64,000 nucleotides of DNA from Bacteroidales bacterium (lineage in GTDB: Bacteria > Bacteroidota > Bacteroidia > Bacteroidales > F082). Of this stretch, positions 8,988 to 17,847 are shown in pieces. The notes beneath the pieces were generated by a model. The model was not told the origin of the DNA and did no database searches. It saw only the letters and a program-made list of their open reading frames with translations. The first letter of the stretch is position 1. Each line of letters starts with the position of its first letter. Location: contig JAGCPH010000020.1 in assembly GCA_017645275.1 (NCBI GenBank), forward strand, positions 62,001-126,000, given 5' to 3'. The translations under genes were made by a program, and so were the position numbers.

Positions 8988-9887
8988 CTACCATAAATTC
9001 TTTGGGTAAACGCCCTTATCAATCAGATTCTGAATCTTCTTCACCACATCCGGCTTATCCTCTTTGTATGTCACGCCAAACCAAACTGCGTCGCTCGACA
9101 AAACTTTGAGTTTAGCCTTCTTTGCGTTGATTAAGTTGTTGACCATCAATGGAATGTAGAACTCAGCCTTGATGTTGGTCTGTGCCGGACCATCCAAAAA
9201 CTCTTTGAAACCGGCTTCGAGATAACCCAAGAAATCAGGTGTGAAACCGAAGAAGTTCATTGAGACCAAGGTGTCGAGTGGGAGGGAGTGCTCGCCTGTT
9301 TCGTCAGTGTAGGCAGCACCATCGGCTGTCTTTGCTATCGAGGTTCGCTCGACTATGGTCTGTAGGTAGTTGCATCTGTTTGAGGTGCACACGCCACGTG
9401 ACACTGTTCCGAAGTCTGAAAGGGTGTTTTTCAGCTTGTAGGCTACCATCGAGTAAGCGCCAGTCTTTCCTTCGCATTCCACCAGATATTTCGCCAATAC
9501 CTCGTATGCCTCTTTGCCGTAGAAATCGTCGGCGTTGATCACTGCGAACGGCTCATGGATTACGTTGGCCGCCATCAGCACTGCGTGACCTGTTCCCCAA
9601 GGTTTTACACGGCCTTCAGGCACTTTGTAACCTTCTGGGAGGCACTCAAGTCCTTGGTAGACATACTCTACCGGGATGCCGAATTTCTCGCTGCTGTTCA
9701 CTTTCTCGAACGCTTCTGCGAAATCTTTTCTGATTACGAAGACAACCTTGCCGAATCCTGCGCGTTTTGCGTCATAGATTGAATAGTCGAGGATTGCTTC
9801 ATTGTTTGGACCCACACCGTCCATCTGCTTCAGAGCTCCATATCGTGAGCCCATTCCAGCTGCTAATACTAATAATGTTGGTTTCAT
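8988..9887 (-). CDS. Sugar-1-phosphate nucleotidyltransferase-like protein
   Basis: A 299-residue NTP-transferase fold protein. It opens with LLVLAAGMGSRYGALKQ, the nucleotide-binding signature (G-x-G-S/T-R then Lys), and later has INADDFYGKEAY, the metal-binding aspartate loop. Members next to NahK-like kinases are thought to activate hexose or HexNAc 1-phosphates with UTP; the product here (UDP-GalNAc, UDP-GlcNAc or UDP-Gal) is inferred from position. It lies 50 bases downstream of galK and 60 upstream of the transporter, all on the minus strand. Confidence 0.8.
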   Translation of the reverse strand: MKPTLLVLAAGMGSRYGALKQMDGVGPNNEAILDYSIYDAKRAGFGKVVFVIRKDFAEAFEKVNSSEKFGIPVEYVYQGLECLPEGYKVPEGRVKPWGTGHAVLMAANVIHEPFAVINADDFYGKEAYEVLAKYLVECEGKTGAYSMVAYKLKNTLSDFGTVSRGVCTSNRCNYLQTIVERTSIAKTADGAAYTDETGEHSLPLDTLVSMNFFGFTPDFLGYLEAGFKEFLDGPAQTNIKAEFYIPLMVNNLINAKKAKLKVLSSDAVWFGVTYKEDKPDVVKKIQNLIDKGVYPKNLW

Positions 9888-9912
9888 TGTATTAAATATT
9901 AATTTCTATTTT

Positions 9913-9940
9913 GTCATTCCGAACGTAGTGAGGAATCTCA
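9913..9940. repeat. REP-like half unit at the galK stop
   Basis: GTCATTCCGAACGTAGTGAG followed by GAATCTCA is a single arm resembling the longer inverted repeats at 20950 and 33453. The galK stop (complement TCA, 9938-9940) falls at its end, so the unit directly follows the gene. Confidence 0.55.
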
Positions 9941-11089
9941 CTGGAGTTTTCTCGCCCCATCACTAATCACTACGTCATATACTTTCGGTTCGTGCCCGAA
10001 CTTTTTGTTAAACTTTTCTTTTGCTGTGGCAATAAACTTGTCGTAATTGCCTTCTTTTACAAGGTTTATCGTGCATCCGCCGAAGCCGCCGCCCATCACT
10101 CTTGAGCCTGTTACGCCGCATTCCTTGGCGATGTCGTTTAAGAAATCGAGCTCGTTGCAACTAACTTCGTATTCCTTGCTCATGCCATAGTGGGTGCCGA
10201 ACATACGGTCGCCGACGGTGGCGTAATCGCCTCTCTCAAGGGCGTCGCAAACGTCCAAAACACGCTGTTTCTCGCCGATGACATATTTAGCACGCATGTA
10301 GTCTTCTTGCGAGATCTCGTTTTTAACCTCGTCAAGCATCGCCATCGTTGCATCGCTTAGATACTTCACCTCTGGATGTTTTGCGGCAATATGAGCGCAG
10401 GCATTCTCGCATGATTCACGACGTTTGTTGTATGCCGACGACGCTAACTCATGTTTTACAACGGTGTCGAGCAGCACCACCTTGTATCCTTTCGGATCAA
10501 ACGGGAAATACTCGAACTCCATCGTAGCGCAGTTAAGCCTCATCAAATGGCCTTTCTTGCCGAAAATAGAGGCGAACTGGTCCATGATGCCGCATTTCAC
10601 GCCGCAGTAGTTGTGCTCTGTCGACTGTCCGATACGCGCAAGCTCGAACTTGTCGATGCCCAGATGATAGATGTTATTCAACGCAAAGGCGAAGGTGCTC
10701 TCTAATGCTGCCGACGATGACATTCCCGCTCCAAGCGGCACGTCGCCTGCAAACACCGTGTCGAAGCCCTTCGGGTTGTAACCGCGTTTCTGCATCTCAC
10801 GGACAACCCCGAAGATATATCGTGCCCACGGCTCTTTCGGAGCGTCTTCCTCACGCATCCCAAACTCAGCCATCGCTTGATAATCGATGGAGTAGGCGCG
10901 GATCTTGTCGGTTCCGTTGGGGTTTATCGCGGCGTATATGCCTTTGTCGATGGCTCCTGGAAACACATAGCCTCCGTTATAGTCGGTGTGCTCACCAATG
11001 AGGTTTACGCGACCTGGCGAGGTATACAAGCTTAACTCATTGCCAAACAACGAGTTAAACTTGTCTTTTATAGCTTTTATATCCATCAT
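9938..11089 (-). CDS. galK: Galactokinase
   Basis: A 383-residue GHMP kinase that phosphorylates galactose at C1 in the Leloir pathway. The galactokinase signature GRVNLIGEHTDYNGG is at residues 26-40 and the GHMP ATP loop PLGAGMSSSAALE at 118-130; MGGGFGGCTI near the C-terminus is motif 3. Length matches the family. The start ATG (11087-11089) overlaps the TGA of the upstream T9SS gene in an ATGA arrangement; a second ATG follows directly, so the true start may be one codon later. The overlap implies translational coupling to a secreted protein, which is unusual for a sugar kinase. Confidence 0.95.
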   Translation of the reverse strand: MMDIKAIKDKFNSLFGNELSLYTSPGRVNLIGEHTDYNGGYVFPGAIDKGIYAAINPNGTDKIRAYSIDYQAMAEFGMREEDAPKEPWARYIFGVVREMQKRGYNPKGFDTVFAGDVPLGAGMSSSAALESTFAFALNNIYHLGIDKFELARIGQSTEHNYCGVKCGIMDQFASIFGKKGHLMRLNCATMEFEYFPFDPKGYKVVLLDTVVKHELASSAYNKRRESCENACAHIAAKHPEVKYLSDATMAMLDEVKNEISQEDYMRAKYVIGEKQRVLDVCDALERGDYATVGDRMFGTHYGMSKEYEVSCNELDFLNDIAKECGVTGSRVMGGGFGGCTINLVKEGNYDKFIATAKEKFNKKFGHEPKVYDVVISDGARKLQ

Positions 11090-13566
11090 TTCTTGATAAA
11101 TGTCTTGATACCATTTTCTTTAATTCCTTGAATCTCAATGAGATACATACCTGATTCAAGGTTGGTGAGGTCGATGACGGCTTCTTTGTTATTGATAGTC
11201 ATTTCCATCACCTTTATGCCAATAACATTATAGATGCTGATGTGCTGGATGTCGTCGTCTGCACTGATTGTCAACATGTTATCGGCTGGATTCGGGTACA
11301 TCTTGGTGTTAAGACTCATCTCGCTGACCGACTGTGGGACGGTGTCGGTGGCAATGACTTTCACATTGTCGATAAACCATGAGAATGTTAGAATATCTGA
11401 GCCATTATTGTGTGCACGCCATCTCAGTCTGATGTTTTGTCCTTGATATTGTGACAAATCCAAGCTTACCGGCTCCTGGAAGTTATTAACCCATTCTGGC
11501 TGTTCGACAGCGTCCCAAAGAGTAACCCATGAGCCTGTGTTTGTATTTAAAAGATCAACTTTGTAATGGTCTTGATATTGCGAAACGCCGTATTGGCAGA
11601 ATGTCTCGAATGTCAGCACCGACGGGCGGTTGATGGCAATAAGAGGGGTGATGAGACTCTCGTCCTGAGGTCCCCATTCCTCCGATTCGTCCCATTCCAC
11701 GCCGGCCATTCTCTCGCCTTGTGGTGGTACCACATAGTATTCGTCGCCGAAGTAGTTTGTGGCATATTCTGCGCGGAATCTGTACCATGAGAACCAGCTC
11801 ATCTGTAATGACTCAATTGACCATCCCTCTGGTGGGAACTGCTCATCTTCAAAGCCTTCATGTAAGATTGGTCTCTGCCAATCCCAGTGTAAGTCGTAAC
11901 TTCCTGATTCAGCAGCGTTTCCAAGTTCGTCGACAAGGTGGAAGACAATGCTTCCGGTGGTATGATTCGGCTTTGCCGGCAAGGTAGCCACATAGTCGCA
12001 ATTGGCTCTCGAAATTCTGTTGAATGCGATGTCATGTGATTGACCGTCAACAGTATATGTAGCCTGCATCTGGCTTGGAAGATCTGACTCGTCGTAAACT
12101 CTCAATGTCAGATTCATCTCGGTGTCGGCATAGGTCTGTGTTCCCTGAAGATAAACGACGGTAGGAGGGTTGTTGTCGACATTTGTAGTGTTGATGAAGA
12201 TGTCGTCGATGCAAAGGTCCCAGCCGTAGCCGCTTTCAGCCTCAAAGATCACAAAACCATAGCCTTCAGGGCAGTCGAAGGTGTAGTTGTACTCGTACCA
12301 GTCGCTGACTTCACCAACTATAGGATCCATCATGGTGTTGCGGTGTACCGATCCAAGCAGTGTTCCATCGGCCACGTCGGTGGTCGGGGAGTAGTACACG
12401 TTGATTTTGTCAGGACGGTTGATGTTGTTGTTGAAGTTACGGTAAATCCAGTAACGCACGGTGTTTCCAGTAGCGCTGAGCTGCAGTTTCGGGCTTATCA
12501 TTGAGCATTTCCAGCCTGCCGGAGCACTGTAGCTGTAGTATCTGGCCATAGCGGCACTCTCGTTGTGAGGATTGCATGCCGGCCAGTCGTTGCTGGTTCT
12601 GCGTTGATATACGTAGGTGCCCACCGTAGCCACGTTAAGCCATCCCGCCGGAGGGAATGTCGTCCCGTCGAAGCCTTCCATCAAAGGATAGGTGGTGACA
12701 GGTGCCAAAGCGGTGATCTTGAAGTCGGCGCTTTGTATCGGTGCCGAATGTGCCGATGTCACATCAAAAGTGGCGTGAAGCTCCTGATTGTTAGTGAGAT
12801 TCATCGGAAGCGTAGCCTTCGCGACAAGCTCCACAGAGGTGTTGTAAGCCAAGCTCACCTGACTGATCTGTGTGCCATTTTGGTAGAACTCTATCGGCAA
12901 TGTGCTGCTGTTGCTGAAGCTGTATGTGTCCTGCTGCTCGCCTGTGTTGCTGAGGAGGAAACGCAGATAGGCGGCCTCGCCGAAATAGACTGTTGTGTCA
13001 GCGGTAAGTTGTTCGATATCAAAATAATACTGCGCCGTCTGTTCGATGATTACATCGTCAATCGAAAGGTACCAAGGCATGTTGGTAGCCACGCTGTGGA
13101 ATCCCACGTAGAAGCTGCCTGAACTTGTGGCCTGAAACACTCCTGATGTCTGTTCCCATTCCTCGTTATCTACAATAAAATCAGGCACTACAGTGATGTT
13201 CATCGCTGAAGAATTTGCGCTTGCACCGGCTTTCACTTCGAGGTTGAAGTGGTCGACATGCCATGTCGAATACCAGAACTGTACGCGGTAGTAATTGCCT
13301 GCTGTCACGCTGATTTCCTTGTAAATCCACACATCTGAGTTGTATGAGGCATACATGTACCAGTCGCCGGTGTGCGGCTTGCGTCCGCGTGCTTCATTGT
13401 CGTCCGGGATAGTGATGCCGGCCTTCCAGCCGTTGTCGGGACAAATCCAGCCTGTCGGAGCCTGACCGACAGTGTTTCCTGTCTCAAATCCTTCATCCAC
13501 AATGACTTGCGAAAACGCCATCGTGGTGATAATCAATGCTAAAACTGTCAAGTAAAATTTTTTCAT
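11086..13566 (-). CDS. T9SS-secreted protein with choice-of-anchor-J-like domains
   Basis: An 826-residue protein. Residues 1-19 are a signal peptide ending MAFSQ. Three segments beginning DEGFETGNT, MEGFDGTTFPPAGWLNV and HEGFEDEQFPPEGWSIE look like choice-of-anchor J (MAM-like, jelly-roll) modules. The C-terminal ~75 residues, starting with KMYPNPADNMLTIS and ending GIKTFIKK, are a T9SS type A sorting domain. It should be exported and held at the cell surface. No catalytic motif was seen, so binding or adhesion is likelier than catalysis. It is 24 bases downstream of the SEL1 gene and overlaps galK by four bases. Confidence 0.88.
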   Translation of the reverse strand: MKKFYLTVLALIITTMAFSQVIVDEGFETGNTVGQAPTGWICPDNGWKAGITIPDDNEARGRKPHTGDWYMYASYNSDVWIYKEISVTAGNYYRVQFWYSTWHVDHFNLEVKAGASANSSAMNITVVPDFIVDNEEWEQTSGVFQATSSGSFYVGFHSVATNMPWYLSIDDVIIEQTAQYYFDIEQLTADTTVYFGEAAYLRFLLSNTGEQQDTYSFSNSSTLPIEFYQNGTQISQVSLAYNTSVELVAKATLPMNLTNNQELHATFDVTSAHSAPIQSADFKITALAPVTTYPLMEGFDGTTFPPAGWLNVATVGTYVYQRRTSNDWPACNPHNESAAMARYYSYSAPAGWKCSMISPKLQLSATGNTVRYWIYRNFNNNINRPDKINVYYSPTTDVADGTLLGSVHRNTMMDPIVGEVSDWYEYNYTFDCPEGYGFVIFEAESGYGWDLCIDDIFINTTNVDNNPPTVVYLQGTQTYADTEMNLTLRVYDESDLPSQMQATYTVDGQSHDIAFNRISRANCDYVATLPAKPNHTTGSIVFHLVDELGNAAESGSYDLHWDWQRPILHEGFEDEQFPPEGWSIESLQMSWFSWYRFRAEYATNYFGDEYYVVPPQGERMAGVEWDESEEWGPQDESLITPLIAINRPSVLTFETFCQYGVSQYQDHYKVDLLNTNTGSWVTLWDAVEQPEWVNNFQEPVSLDLSQYQGQNIRLRWRAHNNGSDILTFSWFIDNVKVIATDTVPQSVSEMSLNTKMYPNPADNMLTISADDDIQHISIYNVIGIKVMEMTINNKEAVIDLTNLESGMYLIEIQGIKENGIKTFIKK

Positions 13567-13590
13567 ATTTCTAATTTTAAATTACTTTCA

Positions 13591-15372
13591 TTATTTAATC
13601 AGTTCTTTGAGTCTGCTTTCCGCATATTGGTTACCATTTTTCGCTGCTTTTCTATACCAATTTACGGCTTCTTGCTTGTTTTTCTTAGCTCCAATGCCTT
13701 TTTCATAGCATCTGCCTACATTAGCTGAAGCGTTAGTATTGCCTAATTCAGCTGCTTTCATATAATATTCAAATGCCTTTTTCTTGTCTTTTTTTACACC
13801 GTTGCCTTCCTCATATAATACTCCCAAGTTGTTGTAAGATGGCGCATAATTCTGTTCTGCGGCCTTCATATACAACTCATATGCTTTTTGATAGTCGCGT
13901 GTCACGCCGTCACCATCATAATAGCATTTTCCTAAACTATGCATGCCTCTTGCATTATTGAGTTGGGCCGCTTTTTCAAACCATTTAACGGCTTCTTCAT
14001 AACTGTGATCTATGCCATTATTAAAGCCGTAATATAAATTTCCGATATTGACATGGGCATCGGCATAACCCCAATCGGCAGCTTTCATATACCACTTGAG
14101 CGCTTCTTTGAAGTCTTTGTCGACGCCATCTCCACGCTCATAATACAAACCTAAATTATAACAGGCAAGCATATTGCCCTGGTCGGCGGCCAACATATAC
14201 CATCTTATTGCCTCTTTGTGGTCTACTTTCACTCCCAAACCTTTTGTATAACAATAGCCAAGATGTAGTTGCGATTCGGCAAAACCTCGTTCGGCAGCAT
14301 ATCGGTATAGTTTTACGGCCTCAGCTTTGTCCTCATCGACACATTGTCCGTAAAAATACCAGTTTCCCAATGTGTTTTTCGCTGGTATAAATCCTTGATC
14401 AGCGGCTTTTTTCAGCCATGTCAGCGCTTCGTCGCATCTTCCCATTCCATTGTATGACGTGGCTAAATTCAACATCGCGACCTCGCAGTTTTGCTCGGCA
14501 GCTCTCTGATACCATTCCATCTTTTCATTGCCTTTGCAGAAAAGAGCTCCGTATAGGTTTTGAGCCCCAGCCAAGCCCTGATCCATAGCCAGTTGGCACC
14601 ATCTCAGACTCTCCAAAGAGTCTTTTTGCACACCCTCACCGTAATAATAACAATACGCAAGGTTGATCTGGCCTGTGGCGTTGCCTTGCTCTGCCGACAC
14701 TCTGAACCACTGGACGGCCTTCTCATAGTCCTGCTCCACGCCTTTGCCTGTAAAATAACACGCTCCGAGGTTGTTTTGCGCCGCCGCGTCGTTGTCTTTT
14801 ACCGCCTCTTGAAACACATCAACCGACTCCCCGAAATCAGCCGTGGTCTGGTACTCTATTGCAGTGGCTTCTGTAAGCGGATAAAGGCCTACATATTGAT
14901 TATAATAATACAATTCCTCATAGTCCTTCGCTATGCGAATCGTCAGTCCCAGCTTGTCTTTCACGTTGCCCTGACCGTATTTGTTTGTCAATTTGAGCTC
15001 ATATCCCTTTTTGCCTTTCATGGTAATCGGGAAATAAAACTCCACGGAACTGAAATCGGGATGCGAAATCTTCAGATATGAGGCGTAATAGCTGATGTAA
15101 AGCCAAACTTCACCGACCTTGTTCTCAACCATGATATAGGTCTGTGCGTCGCCTTGAAAAAGCAGTCTGGCACGTTGTTCTTCGTTGATGTTTTCCGTCT
15201 TGATCTTTAAAACAGAGTAGGGCTTGTCGTTGTCATCATATTGATAATCAGGGTCGTCGTTGATGTTTACAAAACCAACGACTTCCCTGAACGAACCCGG
15301 TTTTACCTCGAGTTGAGACAATGCCGGAATCGTCAAAAGCACTGCTAAAACAAAGAAGCAAAGCTTTTTCAT
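13591..15372 (-). CDS. SEL1-repeat protein with signal peptide
   Basis: A 593-residue protein with a signal peptide (residues 1-19, ending PALSQ). Residues about 20-185 are an unrecognised region. From about 190 to the end there are roughly eleven SEL1-type TPR-like repeats of ~36 residues (pattern A-x2-NLG-x-CY-x2-G-x-GV-x2-D-x2-KA-x2-WF-x2-AA). Such solenoids scaffold protein-protein contacts. It starts two bases after the PepSY-like gene ends and precedes the T9SS gene by 24 bases, so the three probably share a transcript. Confidence 0.88.
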   Translation of the reverse strand: MKKLCFFVLAVLLTIPALSQLEVKPGSFREVVGFVNINDDPDYQYDDNDKPYSVLKIKTENINEEQRARLLFQGDAQTYIMVENKVGEVWLYISYYASYLKISHPDFSSVEFYFPITMKGKKGYELKLTNKYGQGNVKDKLGLTIRIAKDYEELYYYNQYVGLYPLTEATAIEYQTTADFGESVDVFQEAVKDNDAAAQNNLGACYFTGKGVEQDYEKAVQWFRVSAEQGNATGQINLAYCYYYGEGVQKDSLESLRWCQLAMDQGLAGAQNLYGALFCKGNEKMEWYQRAAEQNCEVAMLNLATSYNGMGRCDEALTWLKKAADQGFIPAKNTLGNWYFYGQCVDEDKAEAVKLYRYAAERGFAESQLHLGYCYTKGLGVKVDHKEAIRWYMLAADQGNMLACYNLGLYYERGDGVDKDFKEALKWYMKAADWGYADAHVNIGNLYYGFNNGIDHSYEEAVKWFEKAAQLNNARGMHSLGKCYYDGDGVTRDYQKAYELYMKAAEQNYAPSYNNLGVLYEEGNGVKKDKKKAFEYYMKAAELGNTNASANVGRCYEKGIGAKKNKQEAVNWYRKAAKNGNQYAESRLKELIK

Positions 15373-15374
15373 AT

Positions 15375-15809
15375 TTAATCGTCAATGCCGACAAGCTGAT
15401 ATCTTTTGTTGAAAATCAATTCCAAACCGTTGTTCAGCTCAGCTTTCCAACGTCCGTCGTCGAGTTTCCATTCCTTAATAAATGCGTTAGGATACGAGCT
15501 TCTTACCTGGGTCAAAACCTCAGCAGGAATAAGTGCTTCCGGCACTGGCTCGTACTTGCAGTCGACCTTGATAAGCTCACCGCTGCCGTTAAATTTCAGC
15601 TCTTTGCCGTCGTTGAATTTTACTTCATATTCTGTCGAGAAAATCTCGCTGTCAAGGGCGACAAACAGAATGTTTTCTTTCACAAAGTTCTGAGTAATAA
15701 TAGTTTGAGCGTTAGCTGGAAGTTGCTCGAAAGGTATCGGTCTTCCGTCGGCGCAGGCTGTCAAACCTATCATGACTGCCATGCAAATCATTAAAAATAG
15801 CTTTTTCAT
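15375..15809 (-). CDS. PepSY-like lipoprotein
   Basis: A 144-residue protein, MKKLFLMICMAVMIGLTAC..., with a lipobox ending in Cys20, so a periplasmic or outer-membrane lipoprotein. The mature part has two similar halves (YEVKFNDGKELKFNGSGEL and WKAELNNGLELIFNKRYQL), each with the beta-rich pattern of the 'PepSY-like / beta-lactamase-inhibitor-like' family common in Bacteroidota. The ATG at 15807-15809 was chosen because it opens the signal sequence; longer upstream starts would run into the divergent gene. Function is unknown; it heads the minus-strand series leading to galK. Confidence 0.85.
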   Translation of the reverse strand: MKKLFLMICMAVMIGLTACADGRPIPFEQLPANAQTIITQNFVKENILFVALDSEIFSTEYEVKFNDGKELKFNGSGELIKVDCKYEPVPEALIPAEVLTQVRSSYPNAFIKEWKLDDGRWKAELNNGLELIFNKRYQLVGIDD

Positions 15810-15832
15810 AGTTTGAATATTTTTAAAACATG

Positions 15833-15864
15833 CAAATTTAATAAAAAATATTTTAATTTTGCAA
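15833..15864 (-). promoter_or_regulatory. Bacteroidota-type promoter of the PepSY-SEL1-T9SS-galK unit
   Basis: On the minus strand a TAAATTTG -7 box (15833-15840) is preceded by TTG at 15862-15864 with a 21-base spacer. The start codon at 15809 is about 24 bases downstream. It overlaps the divergent GH29 promoter. Confidence 0.65.
15854..15861 (+). promoter_or_regulatory. -7 box for the GH29 gene, possibly leaderless
   Basis: TAATTTTG matches TAnnTTTG exactly and ends five bases before the ATG at 15867. With transcription starting about six bases after the box, the mRNA would start at or beside the start codon. No convincing -33 TTG was found. Confidence 0.55.
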
Positions 15865-15866
15865 GC

Positions 15867-17291
15867 ATGAAAAATATTTTTTTGACAATAATACTCGCAA
15901 TGGCTTTGTTGGCTTGCACAAAAGCGCCAGAGCCTTTGTTTCCTGTGCCTTCCGACGACCAGCTGGCTTGGCAGGAACTTGAGACTTACGCCTTCATCCA
16001 TTTCGGACTTAACACTTTCAATGACCTTGAATGGGGCTACGGCGACACTCCTGCATCCACTTTCAATCCTGAGACTCTGGATTGCGAGCAATGGGTCAAA
16101 ACGTTGAAAAACTGTGGCATGAAAGGCGTCATCCTCACCGCGAAACATCACGACGGATTTTGTCTTTGGCCAACAAAATCAACTGATTACAACATTTCTA
16201 ACTCTCCATATAAAAACGGTAAAGGCGATCTGGTCAAAGAACTTTCCGACGCTTGCCGCAAACATGGTCTGAAATTCGGAATCTACTGCTCGCCTTGGGA
16301 CCGGCACAACGCCCGATATGGTTACCCAGAATATGTTGAAACATATCACACTCAGATTCAGGAACTTGCAAGCAATTACAGACCTTTGTTCGAGTTCTGG
16401 TTCGACGGTGCCAACGGTGGAAACGGATATTACGGAGGTGCCAACGAGACACGTAGCATCGATCCTGATAACTACTATGATTATCAACGTGCTAAGGACA
16501 CTGTACTGGCTCATAATCCTCATGCTATGATTTTTGGCGGACCGTATCAGACAGTGCGCTGGATCGGCAATGAGAAAGGCTTTGCAGGTGCCACCAATTG
16601 GTGTAACGCTCCTAGGATAACAAGCCAAACGCCATTGAAAATCAATACCAACGGTGATGAAAATGGCTCTGAATGGCTCCCTGCCGAAGTGGATGTCTCA
16701 ATACGTCCCGGTTGGTTCTATCATGCCAATGAAGACAATAAAGTAAAGTCAGTCAACGAGTTATGCGAGATATACTATAACAGCGTCGGACACAACGCAA
16801 ATCTGTTGTTGAATTTCCCGGTAGCTCTCAATGGAAGGATTCATCCGACTGATTCAGCACTTGCAGTAAAACTTTATGATAAGATAAATAATGAATTGAG
16901 TCACAATTTGTTAACAGATGCCAAAGTTAACGCTGACAATGAGCGCGGTCGTCGTTTTTCAGTCTCTAAAGTCAACGACGGAAATCCTGAGACTTATTGG
17001 GCTACCGACGACGATTATCCTTACGGAACGATATCGTTTTCAATGAAAAAGCCTGTCACGATAAATCGTGTGATGATTCAGGAGTATGTAAAGCTTGGTC
17101 AGCGTGTGAAATCGTTTTATCTGGAAGGTGAAAAAGACGGTAAATGGTTCAGAATCAACACTTATGATGAGACTACAACAGTGGGTTACAAGCGCATCGT
17201 GCGTTTCGACCCGGTTGAAGTTGATAAACTGGTAATAAACTTTGAGGAGAGCCGTGGACCGTTGTGTATCAGCAACATAGCTGCTTATTGA
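15867..17291 (+). CDS. Alpha-L-fucosidase (GH29), lipoprotein
   Basis: A 474-residue protein. Residues 1-16 form a lipoprotein signal ending ALLAC. The GH29 catalytic barrel follows: ETYAFIHFGLNTF, GVILTAKHHDGFCLWPTKST, HGLKFGIYCSPWDRH, and FEFWFDGANGG, whose Asp is the expected nucleophile. Residues about 355-474 look like a discoidin/F5-F8-type carbohydrate-binding module. It would release fucose from host or plant glycans at the cell surface or periplasm. The ATG at 15867 was chosen as the opening of the signal; a longer frame from 15813 overlaps promoter sequence. Its 3' end overlaps coaE by 23 bases tail to tail. Confidence 0.9.
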   Translation: MKNIFLTIILAMALLACTKAPEPLFPVPSDDQLAWQELETYAFIHFGLNTFNDLEWGYGDTPASTFNPETLDCEQWVKTLKNCGMKGVILTAKHHDGFCLWPTKSTDYNISNSPYKNGKGDLVKELSDACRKHGLKFGIYCSPWDRHNARYGYPEYVETYHTQIQELASNYRPLFEFWFDGANGGNGYYGGANETRSIDPDNYYDYQRAKDTVLAHNPHAMIFGGPYQTVRWIGNEKGFAGATNWCNAPRITSQTPLKINTNGDENGSEWLPAEVDVSIRPGWFYHANEDNKVKSVNELCEIYYNSVGHNANLLLNFPVALNGRIHPTDSALAVKLYDKINNELSHNLLTDAKVNADNERGRRFSVSKVNDGNPETYWATDDDYPYGTISFSMKKPVTINRVMIQEYVKLGQRVKSFYLEGEKDGKWFRINTYDETTTVGYKRIVRFDPVEVDKLVINFEESRGPLCISNIAAY

Positions 17292-17847
17292 TGTCTAAAA
17301 CCTGTGGCTCGACAGCCTTGGTGCCGTCGTTGTAAATAACATAGTCGGCTTTCGAAATCTTATGATTCTCGCTCAATTGCAACCGCATTCTGGAACGCAC
17401 ATTCTCTTCTGTGCAGTCGTCGCGCAGCATAACTCGTTGTAAACGAATGTCTTCAGGTGCCGAGACGAAGATTATCTTGTCGAAGAACTTATCATAATTT
17501 TTCTCAAAAAGTATAGCTGACTCGTATAGCACGTAAGGCGATTTCTGCTGCTCGCACCATTGGTCAAAGTGTTGATTTAGAGCAGGATAGAGCACTGATT
17601 CGATGAATCTCATCGCCTCCTCGTTTTTGAAAAGATGATAGGAGAGGAGCTTCCTGTTTAGAGTGCCGTCGTCAAAATATACTTCCTGACCGAAACGGTT
17701 GACAATCAATTCTTTAACAGATGGGATGAGGTACAGCTTCTTGGTCTCGTTATCGGAATAAAACACAGGGATGCCAAGGTTTTCAAAAATCTTGCAGACG
17801 TAGCTTTTGCCGCTGCCGATGTTGCCAGTTATGCCAACCTTTTTCAT
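17269..17847 (-). CDS. coaE: Dephospho-CoA kinase
   Basis: A 192-residue P-loop kinase for the last step of coenzyme A synthesis. Walker A GITGNIGSGKS lies at residues 5-15; later segments YESAILFEKNYDKFFDKII and R-x2-R-x3-RDDCTEENVRSRM match the family's lid and substrate regions. Length is normal. The ATG overlaps the ybbR stop by four bases, as in the common Bacteroidota order DUF1573-yajC-ybbR-coaE. Confidence 0.94.
   Translation of the reverse strand: MKKVGITGNIGSGKSYVCKIFENLGIPVFYSDNETKKLYLIPSVKELIVNRFGQEVYFDDGTLNRKLLSYHLFKNEEAMRFIESVLYPALNQHFDQWCEQQKSPYVLYESAILFEKNYDKFFDKIIFVSAPEDIRLQRVMLRDDCTEENVRSRMRLQLSENHKISKADYVIYNDGTKAVEPQVLDINKQLCC

Noticed and set aside
15813..15866. Longer N-terminus for the GH29 fucosidase
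   Set aside because: It would use a TTG start and overlap the divergent promoters; the ATG at 15867 directly opens a lipoprotein signal.
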